Assembly (NCBI RefSeq): GCF_005765165.1
Contig: NZ_VCIW01000002.1
Coordinates: 248,001 to 312,000, forward strand
DNA length: 64,000 nt
Origin: Paenibacillus antri
GTDB lineage: Bacteria > Bacillota > Bacilli > Paenibacillales > YIM-B00363
Direction: 5' to 3'
The notes under the pieces are model-generated. The model was given only the letters and a program-made list of their open reading frames with translations. It made no database searches and had not been told where the DNA came from. This document shows positions 1-8,796 of this stretch, one piece after another. Positions within the stretch are counted from its first letter, which is position 1. Each line of letters starts with the position of its first letter. Made by a program: the position numbers and the translations under genes.

Positions 1-260
1 TGCGCGGCCGCGTGCTGCCGATCGGCGGTCTGAAGGAGAAGTCGCTTGCGGCGCATCGCGCCGGCATTAAAAAAATATTGTTCCCCCAAGACAACGAGAA
101 GGATTTGGGGGAGATCCCCGACAGCGTGAAGCAGGAAGTCGAGTTCGTGCCGGTGTCCCACATGGACGATGTGCTTAAGCATGCGTTAGCCGCGCTCGAG
201 GACGTCTCTATAGCGGAGCGTCGCCCCGAAGAAGAAGGGGTCGAAGTACCGCAGCATTGA
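1..260 (+). CDS. lon: ATP-dependent protease Lon, C-terminal fragment
   Basis: Only the last ~86 codons are present; the frame is already open at base 3 and ends with TGA at 258-260. The visible part is the end of the Lon serine-protease domain: the segment [16 protein letters not shown] carries the lysine of the Ser-Lys catalytic dyad, followed by the conserved [11 protein letters not shown] stretch. Lon degrades damaged and regulatory cytoplasmic proteins using ATP. engB starts 31 nt downstream on the same strand, the usual Bacillales lonA-ysxC order. The ATPase domain and the catalytic serine lie outside the window. Confidence 0.95.
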   Translation, partial: RGRVLPIGGLKEKSLAAHRAGIKKILFPQDNEKDLGEIPDSVKQEVEFVPVSHMDDVLKHALAALEDVSIAERRPEEEGVEVPQH

Positions 261-291
261 CGGGGATCGGGGAAAGGTCGGAAACGAACCA

Positions 292-876
292 GTGAAAATT
301 CGCACGACGGAGTTTGTCATCAGCGCCGTAAAACCGGAGCAATACCCGGACAGCGCCTTGCCGGAGATCGCCCTGGCAGGGCGCTCCAACGTGGGCAAGT
401 CGTCCCTTATCAATCGTCTCATTCAACGAAAAAACCTGGCGCGCACGAGCGGACAGCCGGGCAAGACGCAGACGCTCAATTACTACTTGATTAACGAAGA
501 GATGTACTTCGTCGACCTTCCCGGCTACGGCTTCGCCCGCGTCTCGCAGGAGCAGCGTAAACAGTGGGGCAAGATGATCGAAAAATATTTAACGGAGCGG
601 CGAAACCTGCGCGCGGTGCTGCACCTGATCGACATCCGCCACCCGCCGTCGGCCGAAGACGTCATGATGAGCGAATGGCTGCACCATATCGGCCTCGAGA
701 CGTGCGTGGTGACGACGAAGGCGGATAAAATTCCGAAAGGCAAGCGCGCGCAGCACGTGAAGATCATTCGCGAGAAGCTGCAGCTGGCCAAGGACCATCC
801 GCTCGTCGTCTTCTCCTCCGAGGAGGGGCTCGGCAAGGACGAGTTATGGAGCTGGATCGAGGGAAAGCTTTCCTAA
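292..876 (+). CDS. engB: Ribosome biogenesis GTPase EngB/YsxC
   Basis: The product is a 194-aa TrmE-Era-EngA-EngB-Septin GTPase that acts in late assembly of the 50S ribosomal subunit. All G motifs are visible: G1 GRSNVGKSS at residues 30-38, the G2 threonine near 59, G3 DLPG at 75-78 and G4 TKAD at 142-145. The start is GTG, preceded by a GGGAAAGG-like ribosome binding site. Length is typical of the family. It follows lon closely and is closed by a strong hairpin terminator at 886-930, after which the sense of transcription changes to the minus strand. Confidence 0.96.
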   Translation: MKIRTTEFVISAVKPEQYPDSALPEIALAGRSNVGKSSLINRLIQRKNLARTSGQPGKTQTLNYYLINEEMYFVDLPGYGFARVSQEQRKQWGKMIEKYLTERRNLRAVLHLIDIRHPPSAEDVMMSEWLHHIGLETCVVTTKADKIPKGKRAQHVKIIREKLQLAKDHPLVVFSSEEGLGKDELWSWIEGKLS

Positions 877-885
877 GTACGCGAA

Positions 886-930
886 GGGGCTTCCCTTCAA
901 GCAGAACGCTGCTTGAGGGAAGCCCTTTTC
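886..930 (+). terminator. Rho-independent terminator after engB
   Basis: A long stem pairs 887-904 with 909-925 (one bulged base) around an AACG loop and is followed by TTTT. The T run is on the plus strand, so it ends lon-engB transcription. It also lies just beyond the 3' end of the convergent binding-protein gene. Confidence 0.85.
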
Positions 931-934
931 CCGT

Positions 935-2497
935 TTATTTCAGACCTTTGCTCTTCAGGAATTGCTCCCATTGCTTCGCCACTTCGGCATCGACCTTCTC
1001 GATCCCGGACGCTTTCAGCTTCGCCAGAAATTCCGGCAGCACCTGATCGGGATCCACGGCGCCGGTTTCGAGCGCGGAGCCGTATTCGTTCTTCACTGCA
1101 TTGATGTTGGCGATTTCCGCCTTGATCGATTCTTCGTTCACGGAGAATCCGTTGCTCGCCGGCACGACTGCGTTGTCGTTCAGCTCGATCGTCTTCTCCC
1201 ATGTGTCGGGCGCTTGGCCCGGCTTCAAGTAGGCGTTGAATTGATTGCCGAACACCCAGTCCGCGTTCGGGGCGTAACCCGAGCCTTCGATCGGTTCGAT
1301 GTACAGGTCGTCGACCTTGTTGTAATGCTTCCCTTCGATCCCGTTGCAGATCAGGTTATACAAGTACTCATCGGTATTGAGCAAGTTCAGCAGCATTAAC
1401 GCGCGTTCCGGATTTTCGGAACTTTTATTGATGACGTGCATCGCGCTGGCGATCCCGGTGAAATAGCTGTCGGCGATCGGGACGTACACGACGTCGTTGC
1501 CGCCGTTCATCGCTTTCTCGCCGATTTCGCCGCCCGGCTTCGACGTAAATTCGATGCCGACCGCGACATTGCCCTTGCTTTTCAAGTCGTTGATGTTCTG
1601 GAGCACCGGAGCGTCCTTATTGATATACCCCGCTTGATACCAAGCGCGAACCGTACGGTAATAGTCCGCCTTCGCTTCGTACGACTCGATCGTCGTCGCG
1701 AGCTTATATTCCGGGTCGTCCTTCTTATACGAAACCGGCAAGCCCGGCGCGCCGACCATCGAACGATCCGTATAGAAGCCGTTGGAGTTTTGCGCGAGAC
1801 CGAGCGGAATGACGTCGGGTTCGTTGTCCTTGAGCGTCTTGAGGAACGGCTCGAGGTCTTTGTACGTTCGGATCGCGCTTACGTCCAGATTGTATTTGTC
1901 GATGAACCGCTTCTGAACGACGAAGCTCACCTGCTTGGCGGCGACTTGATAAATCGGGAAGCCGTACACCTTGCCGTCCGCGGCGAACATATCCGGCCAA
2001 AATTTATCGGGGATATTGGCGCGGGCTTCCGGCATGTTCGCTTGGATCATCTCGTCCGTAAGCTCGAGATAGGCGCCCCGGTCGATGTAAGGCTGATAGT
2101 TGCCCAACCAGCCCTTGGAGCTCCATGCGATGTCGAAGTTTTCGCCGGCCGCCAGCATGGCGTTCAGCTTCGGCTCGTATTCGTCGAAGGTGAGCGGCAC
2201 CAATTCGACGGTCGCGTTAATTTTCTCTTTGATATACTTGTTGATTTCCTCGTTGACCAAGTCTTGGTCCGGGCCGGGGTTCGCCGCGACCGGATACAGG
2301 AACGTCAGCTTCGCTTCGGGCAGCGCCGGCTCGGCGGGCTCTTGCGCGGTCGGCTCTTGCTTCGTTTCTGTTTCGGCGGCGGGGGGCGTCTCTTCCGCGG
2401 TTTCGGATCCGGCATCGTTGTTGCAGGCCGCTAATACGCTGATGAGGAATAACGACAAGCAAAGCTGAAGCATCGCGAATTTCTTGGCTTTGTGCAT
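935..2497 (-). CDS. Carbohydrate ABC transporter lipoprotein, solute-binding
   Basis: A 520-aa extracellular solute-binding protein of the large LplA/YtcQ type that captures a sugar or oligosaccharide for the two permeases encoded upstream. The N-terminus is a lipoprotein signal peptide with lipobox LAAC (Cys25), followed by a Glu/Pro/Thr-rich linker and the binding domain. I start at ATG 2495-2497 rather than the longer ORF because GGAGGG sits just upstream and the signal peptide then begins properly. It is the last gene of a minus-strand regulator-permease-permease-binding protein set, 127 nt after the second permease. The substrate cannot be read from the sequence and no glycosidase is adjacent. 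Confidence 0.9.
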   Translation of the reverse strand: MHKAKKFAMLQLCLSLFLISVLAACNNDAGSETAEETPPAAETETKQEPTAQEPAEPALPEAKLTFLYPVAANPGPDQDLVNEEINKYIKEKINATVELVPLTFDEYEPKLNAMLAAGENFDIAWSSKGWLGNYQPYIDRGAYLELTDEMIQANMPEARANIPDKFWPDMFAADGKVYGFPIYQVAAKQVSFVVQKRFIDKYNLDVSAIRTYKDLEPFLKTLKDNEPDVIPLGLAQNSNGFYTDRSMVGAPGLPVSYKKDDPEYKLATTIESYEAKADYYRTVRAWYQAGYINKDAPVLQNINDLKSKGNVAVGIEFTSKPGGEIGEKAMNGGNDVVYVPIADSYFTGIASAMHVINKSSENPERALMLLNLLNTDEYLYNLICNGIEGKHYNKVDDLYIEPIEGSGYAPNADWVFGNQFNAYLKPGQAPDTWEKTIELNDNAVVPASNGFSVNEESIKAEIANINAVKNEYGSALETGAVDPDQVLPEFLAKLKASGIEKVDAEVAKQWEQFLKSKGLK

Positions 2498-2624
2498 CTC
2501 TGAACCCTCCAATTGTATAATTCCATGAATGCTGCTCTTTTCCTGCGAATGACTGACCGGATGTCCCGACGAATCGACCACCCCCTTCCGTATTCGCTCG
2601 ACCGCGGACGACGCCCCGACCCCA

Positions 2625-3512
2625 TTACCCCTTCAAAGAACCGACGGTAATGCCCTTCACGAAATATTTTTGGAAGAACGGGAAGACGATCAGCATCGGT
2701 CCGCCCGCGACGATCGCCATCGCCATGCGCACCGACAACGTCGGGAATTCGGCGAAGCGCAGCTTGTCGGCCACCTCCGCCATCGGCGAATTCGCGAGGA
2801 ATTCGGCTTGGGACAAGATGCGAACGAGCAGCAGCTGCAGCGGGATGTACTTGTCGCCGTCCAGGAAGAGCATCGCGTAAAACCATTCGTTCCAATAGCC
2901 GAACGCGATGAACAAGCCCAAGGTGGCGAGGGCGGGCGTAGACAACGGCAGAATGATCGTAAGGAAAATGCGGAACTCCTTCGCGCCGTCCATCTTGGCG
3001 GATTCGATGATTTCCTTGGAAATTTTATCGAGGAACCCTTTCATGATCATGATATTGAACGGGCTCATCACGGCCGGAATAATGAGGGCGGCGAGCGTAT
3101 TTTTCAAATGTAAATACTGCGTCATCAAAATATAGAACGGGATGAGTCCGCCGTTGAACAGCATCGTGAAAAACACGTAAAACGTGATCGGGCGATTGTA
3201 CCGGAAATCCGTACGCGAGATCGGATACGCCATCAGCGCCGTCATGAACAAGGAGAGCGCCGTGCCCAGCGCGGTGATCAAAATCGTGACGCCGTACCCG
3301 CGCAGCAGCGTCTCCGGCTTTTCGAACACGATCCGGTACGCCTCGAAGCTCCATTCCGACGGAATGAACCGGTATCCGAGCTGCTGCAAGCTGGTCTCCG
3401 AACTGAGCGAGATCGAGATGACCAAGACGAACGGCAAGGCGATGAGCAAGCAAACGACGATGAAGAAAACGTTAATGAATAAATTGGGCAACCGATTCGG
3501 TTTCGCGATCAT
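2625..3512 (-). CDS. Carbohydrate ABC transporter permease (LplC/YtcP type)
   Basis: A 295-aa integral membrane permease of the CUT1 family. Six hydrophobic segments are visible, starting with LFINVFFIVVCLLIALPF, and the cytoplasmic EAA loop (SAKMDGAKEFRIF, then LPLSTPA) that docks the ATPase lies near residues 195-220. The C-terminus FFQKYFVKGITVGSLKG is characteristic of LplC-like proteins. A clear AAGGAGG lies upstream of the ATG. It begins 19 nt after the partner permease. No ATP-binding subunit is encoded nearby; in Bacillales such systems usually share an MsmX/MsmK-type ATPase encoded elsewhere (inference). Confidence 0.92.
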   Translation of the reverse strand: MIAKPNRLPNLFINVFFIVVCLLIALPFVLVISISLSSETSLQQLGYRFIPSEWSFEAYRIVFEKPETLLRGYGVTILITALGTALSLFMTALMAYPISRTDFRYNRPITFYVFFTMLFNGGLIPFYILMTQYLHLKNTLAALIIPAVMSPFNIMIMKGFLDKISKEIIESAKMDGAKEFRIFLTIILPLSTPALATLGLFIAFGYWNEWFYAMLFLDGDKYIPLQLLLVRILSQAEFLANSPMAEVADKLRFAEFPTLSVRMAMAIVAGGPMLIVFPFFQKYFVKGITVGSLKG

Positions 3513-3531
3513 TGAGGTTCGCCTCCTTCTT

Positions 3532-4524
3532 CTAGAACAATGCGCTGTCTTTATCGATTCGCCGGACGAGGGCGTTGGCGGATACGACGGTGATCAAGCC
3601 GACGACGGACTGCAGGAAGCCGACCGCCGCCGCGGAGTTAATATCCGCCAGCTTCGTCAGCGCCCGGTACACGTACGTGTCGATGACGTCCGTCGTCGGG
3701 AAGTTCATGCCGACGTTGTTCGGCAGGAAGTAATGGAGACCGAAGTCGCCGCGGAAGATGTTGCCTAACCCGAGAATGAACAAAATGACGACCAGCGGTT
3801 TAAGCAGCGGAAGGGTGATGCGAGTCATCATCTGCACCCGGGTCGCGCCGTCCAGCTTGGCTGCCTCGTAGTATTCGGTGCTGATCCCCGTAATGCCGGC
3901 GTAATACACGAGCGTAGAAAACCCGATGCCCTTCCACAGCGATGCCAACGGCAGAAGGAAAATCCAAGGCGTCGTCTCCAGATACCAGCTCCGGGGCTCC
4001 AGTCCGAACCATGCGAGCATCGTATTCAGGTACCCGTTCTCGAAATCGAGGAAGGCGTTCCCGATATAGCCCACGAGCACCATAGAAATAAAGAACGGCA
4101 AAAACAACGTCGTCTGGTAAATCTTAATGAGACGGCCCGTCAATTCGTTCATCAGCAGGGCGAGCAGCAGCGCGGCGACCGTTCCGAGAATGATATAAGT
4201 AAAGTTGTACAGCAGCGTATTGCGAATGATTCGGATCGCGTCCTGCGCCTTAAAGAGGAACTCGAAATTTTGCAGACCGACCCACTTGCTTCCGAAAATG
4301 CCTTGATCGTACCTGTAATATTTGAAGGCTAAAATCAATCCGACCATGGGCAGGTACGCGATAACGAATTTAAATACGATGCCAGGCAAAGCGAGCAGCA
4401 GCAGCTCTCTATTTTTTCGCATATGTCTGAATTCGTCCCGAATCCAGCCCAAGGGCGAAGGCCGCGGCCGGACCGCGGCGTCGCCTCCGTTCGCGCCTAG
4501 TCTAGACGGCTCCGTCTTCCTCAT
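3532..4524 (-). CDS. Carbohydrate ABC transporter permease (LplB/YteP type)
   Basis: A 330-aa CUT1-family permease, the first structural gene of the transporter. The cytoplasmic N-terminus (FRHMRKNRELLLLALPG) leads into six membrane segments, and the EAA loop EAAKLDGATRVQMM followed by TLPLLKP is near residues 220-245. I chose ATG 4522-4524 because GGAGGAG lies six bases upstream; an earlier in-frame ATG at 4537-4539 lies inside that ribosome binding site. A TATAGT -10-like hexamer (minus strand, 4581-4586) lies in the gap to the regulator gene without a good -35, as expected for an activator-dependent promoter (inference). Confidence 0.92.
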   Translation of the reverse strand: MRKTEPSRLGANGGDAAVRPRPSPLGWIRDEFRHMRKNRELLLLALPGIVFKFVIAYLPMVGLILAFKYYRYDQGIFGSKWVGLQNFEFLFKAQDAIRIIRNTLLYNFTYIILGTVAALLLALLMNELTGRLIKIYQTTLFLPFFISMVLVGYIGNAFLDFENGYLNTMLAWFGLEPRSWYLETTPWIFLLPLASLWKGIGFSTLVYYAGITGISTEYYEAAKLDGATRVQMMTRITLPLLKPLVVILFILGLGNIFRGDFGLHYFLPNNVGMNFPTTDVIDTYVYRALTKLADINSAAAVGFLQSVVGLITVVSANALVRRIDKDSALF

Positions 4525-4653
4525 CTTGATCTCCTCCATCCGTGTCTTGCCCCCATCATGCCATGGCGCCCGAGCGGGGAACTATAGTGTTAACCGCGAA
4601 AAACTGCCTGCCGGGGGTGTAAAATCCTCGAATTCATATAGAAAATCAATACG

Positions 4654-4697
4654 AAAAGCCGCCTCCGCTCGGGGATACGAGGACGGAGACGGCTTCG
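4654..4697 (-). terminator. Terminator after the AraC-type regulator gene
   Basis: On the minus strand AAGCCGtCTCCG pairs with CGGAGgCGGCTT (4684-4695 with 4656-4667) and is followed by a short T run. It lies just past the regulator stop codon and before the permease genes, so the transporter probably has its own promoter in 4540-4650. Confidence 0.65.
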
Positions 4698-4713
4698 GGC
4701 CGGCGACATGGCG

Positions 4714-7039
4714 CTAAGACAAGGCGCGTTTGATTCGGAACTCTTTCGGCGTGCAGCCGAACTTCCCTTTGAACAGTCTGAAGAAGTAGCTTTGGTTGGC
4801 ATAACCGCACTTCTCCATAATTTTCGCGATCGGATGATCCGTTCGAAGCAGCAGCTCCTGCGCGTGGCGCAGCCGGACGTCGTTGATATATTCCGTTACC
4901 GTCACCCCCGAGCTTTCCTTGAACAGCTTCCCGAGGTAAGCCGAAGTCAGCTTGACGGTGGACGCGATCGTTTGTTGACTTAAGTTGATGTCCGGAAACT
5001 TCTGTTCGATCAATTCTTTCACGGTTTCGACGATCCATTCGTTCCGCTCGACGCTGGCGGGCCGCTGCCCTTCGCATATTTTCGCGCATACCGCGAGGAA
5101 GGACAGGTACATCTCCTCGAGCGTCTCTTGCTCGTTGGGGATTTTATGGATCGAATCCATGTCGACGGAAAGCGCGACGATGCGGTTGTTCGCGATGTCC
5201 GCCGCGGTATTTTGGAGCACCCAGGCCAGATCGGATATCGCCCGCCTCATGTCCTCGTACTGGAACTTGATCAATAGGGAGAAGGCTTTCTCGAGCTCGC
5301 TGCCCGCTTCCGTCAGTTGCCCCTTCTTCAACGCCTCCGACAGTTTCCGTTCGATCTCGTGCGGCAAATATTTCGTCGGGTTGGCGGCGTTATCCCGGAT
5401 ATCCTCCGGCCAGACGATCGAGCGATACCCGAACGCGAACGAGTATAGGCTTAATTGATACGCTTGATGATAGGCGGCGGAGAGCTGCGGAAACTGCGTG
5501 ACGGCCCCGCTGACGCCGCAGGACAACGAGATGCCGTAATATTGCTCGATCGTGTTCTGGATGTCTCGAATCGACGCATGAAGACGCGGCGTCGCGCCGT
5601 CCTCCGCCGTTCCCGATACGACGAGCGCCACGTGGTTCGCCTGCATATCGACGGTCTCGCATCGGAAGGAGCGGGACATGATCTCCTGCGCGATGTTGAC
5701 GATCGCGAAAGCGTACAACTTCTTGGATGCCCCGGAAGCGCCGCGGTCGTAAGCCGCATACCGGTCGATGCGAAGCGCGCAGACCGAGATCGGCTCGCGC
5801 GTCGAGATGCGCAGGTCGTGCCGTTCGATGAGCCGCTCCGCGTCGCGATGGGAAAACATCTGACTGTCGGTGAGAAACTTCCGAAGATAATATTTGTTCA
5901 CGATTTGTTCGGAGCTGATTTCTTGCAGCTTCTCGGATAAGCGGAGGACGTTGTCGCTCATGAGATCGAGCTCGGTGCCTTCGACCGCGGGAGCCGCTTC
6001 GGTTTCGTCCATGACATGGGGTCTTAGACGCCTGAGCATCGTCTCGATCGGACCGTATAGCTTATAGGACAGCCGGACGGAGACGGCGACGGACAGCAGC
6101 AGGAAGGCGCCCGAGATCAAGAGCGAGGTCGATCGCGCATCCGTCACCTCTTTCATTAATTTCTCATAGGGCTGCAGGTATAGAATCGTCCAATCCCCGA
6201 TGCCGTCCATGTAGGTGACCATGCTTTTTTCTCGTCCCGTATTCCCGACGACGAACCCCGATTGCCGTCCGAAGGAGGCCCGATCCCGTTCCACTAAAGC
6301 GGCGACCTCGTTATGGTCGAGGCCCTCCGGAGAACCCCGGCCCTCCCCGAAGAAGAGCGTGCCGTCGGACGTACGGATGTAGATGTCCCCGCGGTTCTCG
6401 CCGCCGATGCCGTTCATGTTCTCAAGGCTGTCGAACACCCAATCGGAATCGACGAAAAATACGATGGCCGATCGATGTTCGTCGAACGGGACGTACGCGT
6501 CGGTAACAATGAACGCGAACGCGTGGATTCGGCTGTCGCCTTCGGCGATGCTGACCGGTATGAGCTGCATGATCGGATGCGGGCGGGGCGGATGAAGCAG
6601 CCATTCGAGCGTCATCGCTTTCGTGACTCCGCCGTCGATCAGGAACGAAGTGGAAGAGCCGTAAAGCTCGCGTTCGGCGGCGTTATAAACCGCGATATCT
6701 TGAAGGAAGGAGGACGATTCCATAAGCTGCCGCATTTTCAGGTACCCTCGTATGTATTTCCATCTCGGTCGGTTCGGAGAACATCAGAGGCATCAAATAA
6801 TTGTCCTTCAGCGAGAACGAGGAGAGGTGGGCGATGATTTCATGCATGTAGGATAGATTATATTGGATTTGCGTCAACACCTTCAGGTTGGAATCCTCCT
6901 GCGCGCGCTTGACCGATCGCTCCAAGATGTAGGTGTTCGCTACCGATAAGCCCGTCAGGATCAGCGTCATCGACAGCATGATCGAAACCGTGACGCGTTG
7001 GAAATACTTTTTGGATTTAAAGAAGCCGAAGGTTTTCAT
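4714..7039 (-). pseudogene. AraC/YesN-type membrane regulator, frameshifted
   Basis: Two overlapping minus-strand frames together encode one regulator. The upstream part starts at ATG 7037-7039 (MKTFGFFKSKK) with one membrane segment at residues ~15-38 and the start of an extracellular sensor domain. The downstream part holds the rest of the sensor, a second membrane segment (LLISGAFLLLSVAVSV), a central domain and a C-terminal AraC double helix-turn-helix (INLSQQTIASTV; PIAKIMEKCGYANQSYFF). The frames meet at a GGG run (plus-strand CCC 6745-6747). Removing one G gives a continuous EIHTRYLKMRQLM and a 774-aa protein, the expected size. Such regulators control the neighbouring sugar transporter. 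It is either a true one-base insertion or a sequencing error. Confidence 0.88.
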
Positions 7040-7070
7040 GACATCGACCTTTCTTCTAAGGACTGGACTG

Positions 7071-7099
7071 TTAATATATAGTTGTAAACGGTTTCGCAA
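7071..7099 (-). promoter_or_regulatory. Promoter of the AraC-type regulator gene
   Basis: On the minus strand TTGCGA (7094-7099) and TATTAA (7071-7076) are 17 bases apart, a reasonable sigma-A promoter about 30 bases upstream of the ATG at 7039. A catabolite-response-like element lies between and over these hexamers. Confidence 0.55.
7083..7096. promoter_or_regulatory. Candidate cre site (CcpA operator)
   Basis: TGTAAACGGTTTCG matches the Bacillales catabolite-responsive element consensus TGWAANCGNTTWCA at 13 of 14 positions, differing only at the last base. It overlaps the -35 hexamer and spacer of the regulator promoter, a position that would allow CcpA to repress the gene when preferred sugars are present. 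A LacI-family operator of another specificity is an alternative. Confidence 0.65.
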
Positions 7100-7285
7100 A
7101 CGAGCGCAACCCTAATTTGGAATCGGCTCGAGGAAATCCCCATTCGCGGGAGGGATGAGGAGAACGCCCCGCACGAAAGCGAGGAAGTCATGGAATTTTC
7201 CCGCCTCTCTTCGCCATATCCCGGATTTTCTCGATTTTTGCCCGAAATTCAAGAACGAACGGCAGGCATTTCGATTCTGCTTTGG

Positions 7286-7300
7286 TGTATAATGTATACA
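7286..7300 (+). promoter_or_regulatory. -10 hexamer within an inverted repeat upstream of the 196-aa ORF
   Basis: A consensus TATAAT (7288-7293) lies inside the perfect inverted repeat TGTATA-atg-TATACA. The -35 is poor. It is 53 bases upstream of the gene at 7353 and is the likely promoter; the symmetry suggests a repressor could bind over the -10. The rest of the 7040-7352 gap holds the divergent regulator promoter and no convincing gene. Confidence 0.45.
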
Positions 7301-7352
7301 CGGGGACCGAAACCTGCGTTTCCTAACCTTGAAGAATTGAGGAGATCTTGGT

Positions 7353-7943
7353 ATGGCTCAGCGGTTAGCGACTGAATACGTCAATACCTGTCTGGTCTTG
7401 GATGAAGCCGAATTGTCCCAACTCCTGCTGCTTTTTCAGAATCATAACCTCGCGTTTAAAGTGAAAGTGATGGAGAACGGCGACCAAGAGGTCGTGTTCG
7501 AGAACGCTTCCGGGGCGGATTCGCTCGCGCTGACGTTCGAACGGCGGCTCGGCAAGTACGTTCTTGAGGGCTATTGCCGCTTCACCGATCTGAAGCTCGC
7601 GAACGCGATGCGCAAGGCCGTGTCCCAATATAAGGGAGATGCGGTCGTCAATCGAATTTATGAATATTATACGGTTCAGTACCGATATCGCGCCGGCGCG
7701 GTCGTCCGCATTACGGAGCTGACGAAGCGCGGAGAGCGGCTTGTGTACGAGCATAAGGACACGATCGGCGAGCTTGCTCGGACGTTCCGAGGCGTCGGGG
7801 CGGAAGCCGAAATTCAGGTGCTGCGCCTAGAGATCAACGAATGGCTCGACCGGCGCAACGGCCTCGCGAACGCGGCGGAGATCGCCCGAATCGACGCGGA
7901 GCTGAAGCGATTGTCGCATCGGTTGTTCGTGTTGGAGGCATAA
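7353..7943 (+). CDS. Conserved hypothetical protein, 196 aa
   Basis: The start ATG is preceded by AGGAGAT, and the gene ends in a strong terminator, so it is a real single-gene unit. The protein is soluble, with no signal peptide or membrane segment. The first ~110 residues look like a mixed alpha/beta fold (KVKVMENGDQEVVFENASG); the C-terminal ~50 residues are strongly helical and charged (IQVLRLEINEWLDRRNG; AELKRLSHRLFVLEA), possibly a coiled coil. I do not recognise a catalytic motif. It sits between a sugar-uptake block and speD, but a link to polyamine synthesis is not shown by the sequence. Confidence 0.75.
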   Translation: MAQRLATEYVNTCLVLDEAELSQLLLLFQNHNLAFKVKVMENGDQEVVFENASGADSLALTFERRLGKYVLEGYCRFTDLKLANAMRKAVSQYKGDAVVNRIYEYYTVQYRYRAGAVVRITELTKRGERLVYEHKDTIGELARTFRGVGAEAEIQVLRLEINEWLDRRNGLANAAEIARIDAELKRLSHRLFVLEA

Positions 7944-7957
7944 TAAGAATCGTAAGG

Positions 7958-7987
7958 AAATCCGCTCTTCGGAGCGGATTTTTTTTT
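7958..7987 (+). terminator. Rho-independent terminator after the 196-aa ORF
   Basis: AAATCCGCTC pairs with GAGCGGATTT around a TTCG tetraloop and is followed by a run of eight or more T. The gene ends just upstream at 7943. Confidence 0.92.
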
Positions 7988-8151
7988 ATGCGAAGCAAGC
8001 TCTCGCCGCCCGCGAAACGCATACGGTAAGGGGTGTGAGCCTTGGAAATGTTAAGAATTCGCCGTCCGGGCGTTTTCCCTAAAAAAAGTATTGCATTTCG
8101 GTTCGAATGATGTTACTTTTAACATCGTTGAAAAAATTAATAGGAACCAGG

Positions 8152-8202
8152 ATTCACTCAGGACATGGATAATCGCGAGATTGATCCCCTAGAGCAGTGA
8201 AT
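8152..8202 (+). other. Possible structured leader of speD
   Basis: The ~230-nt region between the preceding terminator and speD is larger than needed for a promoter. It contains the distant inverted repeat ATTCACT (8152-8158) / AGTGAAT (8196-8202) enclosing 37 nt, with further partly complementary blocks (AGGAC near 8159, GGTCCTA near 8209). This could be a structured 5' untranslated region controlling S-adenosylmethionine decarboxylase synthesis. I cannot assign it to a known riboswitch class. Confidence 0.3.
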
Positions 8203-8267
8203 GACGTAGGTCCTAGCGGATGAAATTTGGTTACACATTTTATTCCTAGGAAGGGGGAACCCGAAAG

Positions 8268-8669
8268 ATGGAATACTCTACTTTCGGTAGACATGTTGCC
8301 GTTGACACTTGGGGCGTAGACTTCGAGAAACTCAACAACGCTGAATGGTTGCAATCCCAATTGGTTGAAGCGGCGGAAGCAAGCGGCGCTTGCGTGCTGT
8401 CGGTCCAAGCCAAACAATTCGAACCCCAAGGCGCCACGGTGCTTGTGCTCTTGTCCGAGAGCCACCTCTCGATCCATACGTATCCTGAGAAGGGCTTTGC
8501 CGCCATCGATTGCTATACGTGCGGCGAGACGGTCGATCCGCAAGTCGCGATCGACTACCTGGTGGACGTATTGAAGCCGGAGACGACGCATGCGAAGAAG
8601 CTGATCCGCGGACTCGGGGAACTCCAAGTCGTGGAACCGGCGATGAAGACGGCGGTCGCGGCGAAGTAA
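8268..8669 (+). CDS. speD: S-adenosylmethionine decarboxylase proenzyme
   Basis: A 133-aa prokaryotic class 1B AdoMet decarboxylase, which makes decarboxylated SAM, the aminopropyl donor for spermidine. The self-processing site ESHLSIHTYPE is intact: cleavage between Glu64 and Ser65 creates the pyruvoyl cofactor from Ser65. The conserved CYTCGE segment follows at residues 82-87. AGGAAGGGGG precedes the ATG. Length is typical. It is a single-gene unit with its own terminator, and spermidine synthase is not in the window. Confidence 0.96.
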   Translation: MEYSTFGRHVAVDTWGVDFEKLNNAEWLQSQLVEAAEASGACVLSVQAKQFEPQGATVLVLLSESHLSIHTYPEKGFAAIDCYTCGETVDPQVAIDYLVDVLKPETTHAKKLIRGLGELQVVEPAMKTAVAAK

Positions 8670-8701
8670 GCAGCAAGGCAAACGAATATGGATAACGATC
8701 A

Positions 8702-8736
8702 GACCATGGAGCGAACAGTTCCATGGTCATTTATTT
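8702..8736 (+). terminator. Terminator after speD
   Basis: GACCATGGA (8702-8710) pairs perfectly with TCCATGGTC (8720-8728) and is followed by ATTTATTT. It lies 32 bases past the speD stop. Confidence 0.75.
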
Positions 8737-8796
8737 GTCCGGCCCCCCATAGGATGTACATAGAAGTTACGAGTACAGGCATAGGAGGCGGGGGCT

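Noticed and set aside
935-3768. Long plus-strand ORFs opposite the ABC transporter genes
   Set aside because: They are antisense shadows of GC-rich coding DNA; only the minus-strand frames have signal peptide, membrane segments and ribosome binding sites.
7190-7375. 61-codon plus-strand ORF before the 196-aa gene
   Set aside because: No ribosome binding site, runs through the likely promoter and overlaps the next gene out of frame.
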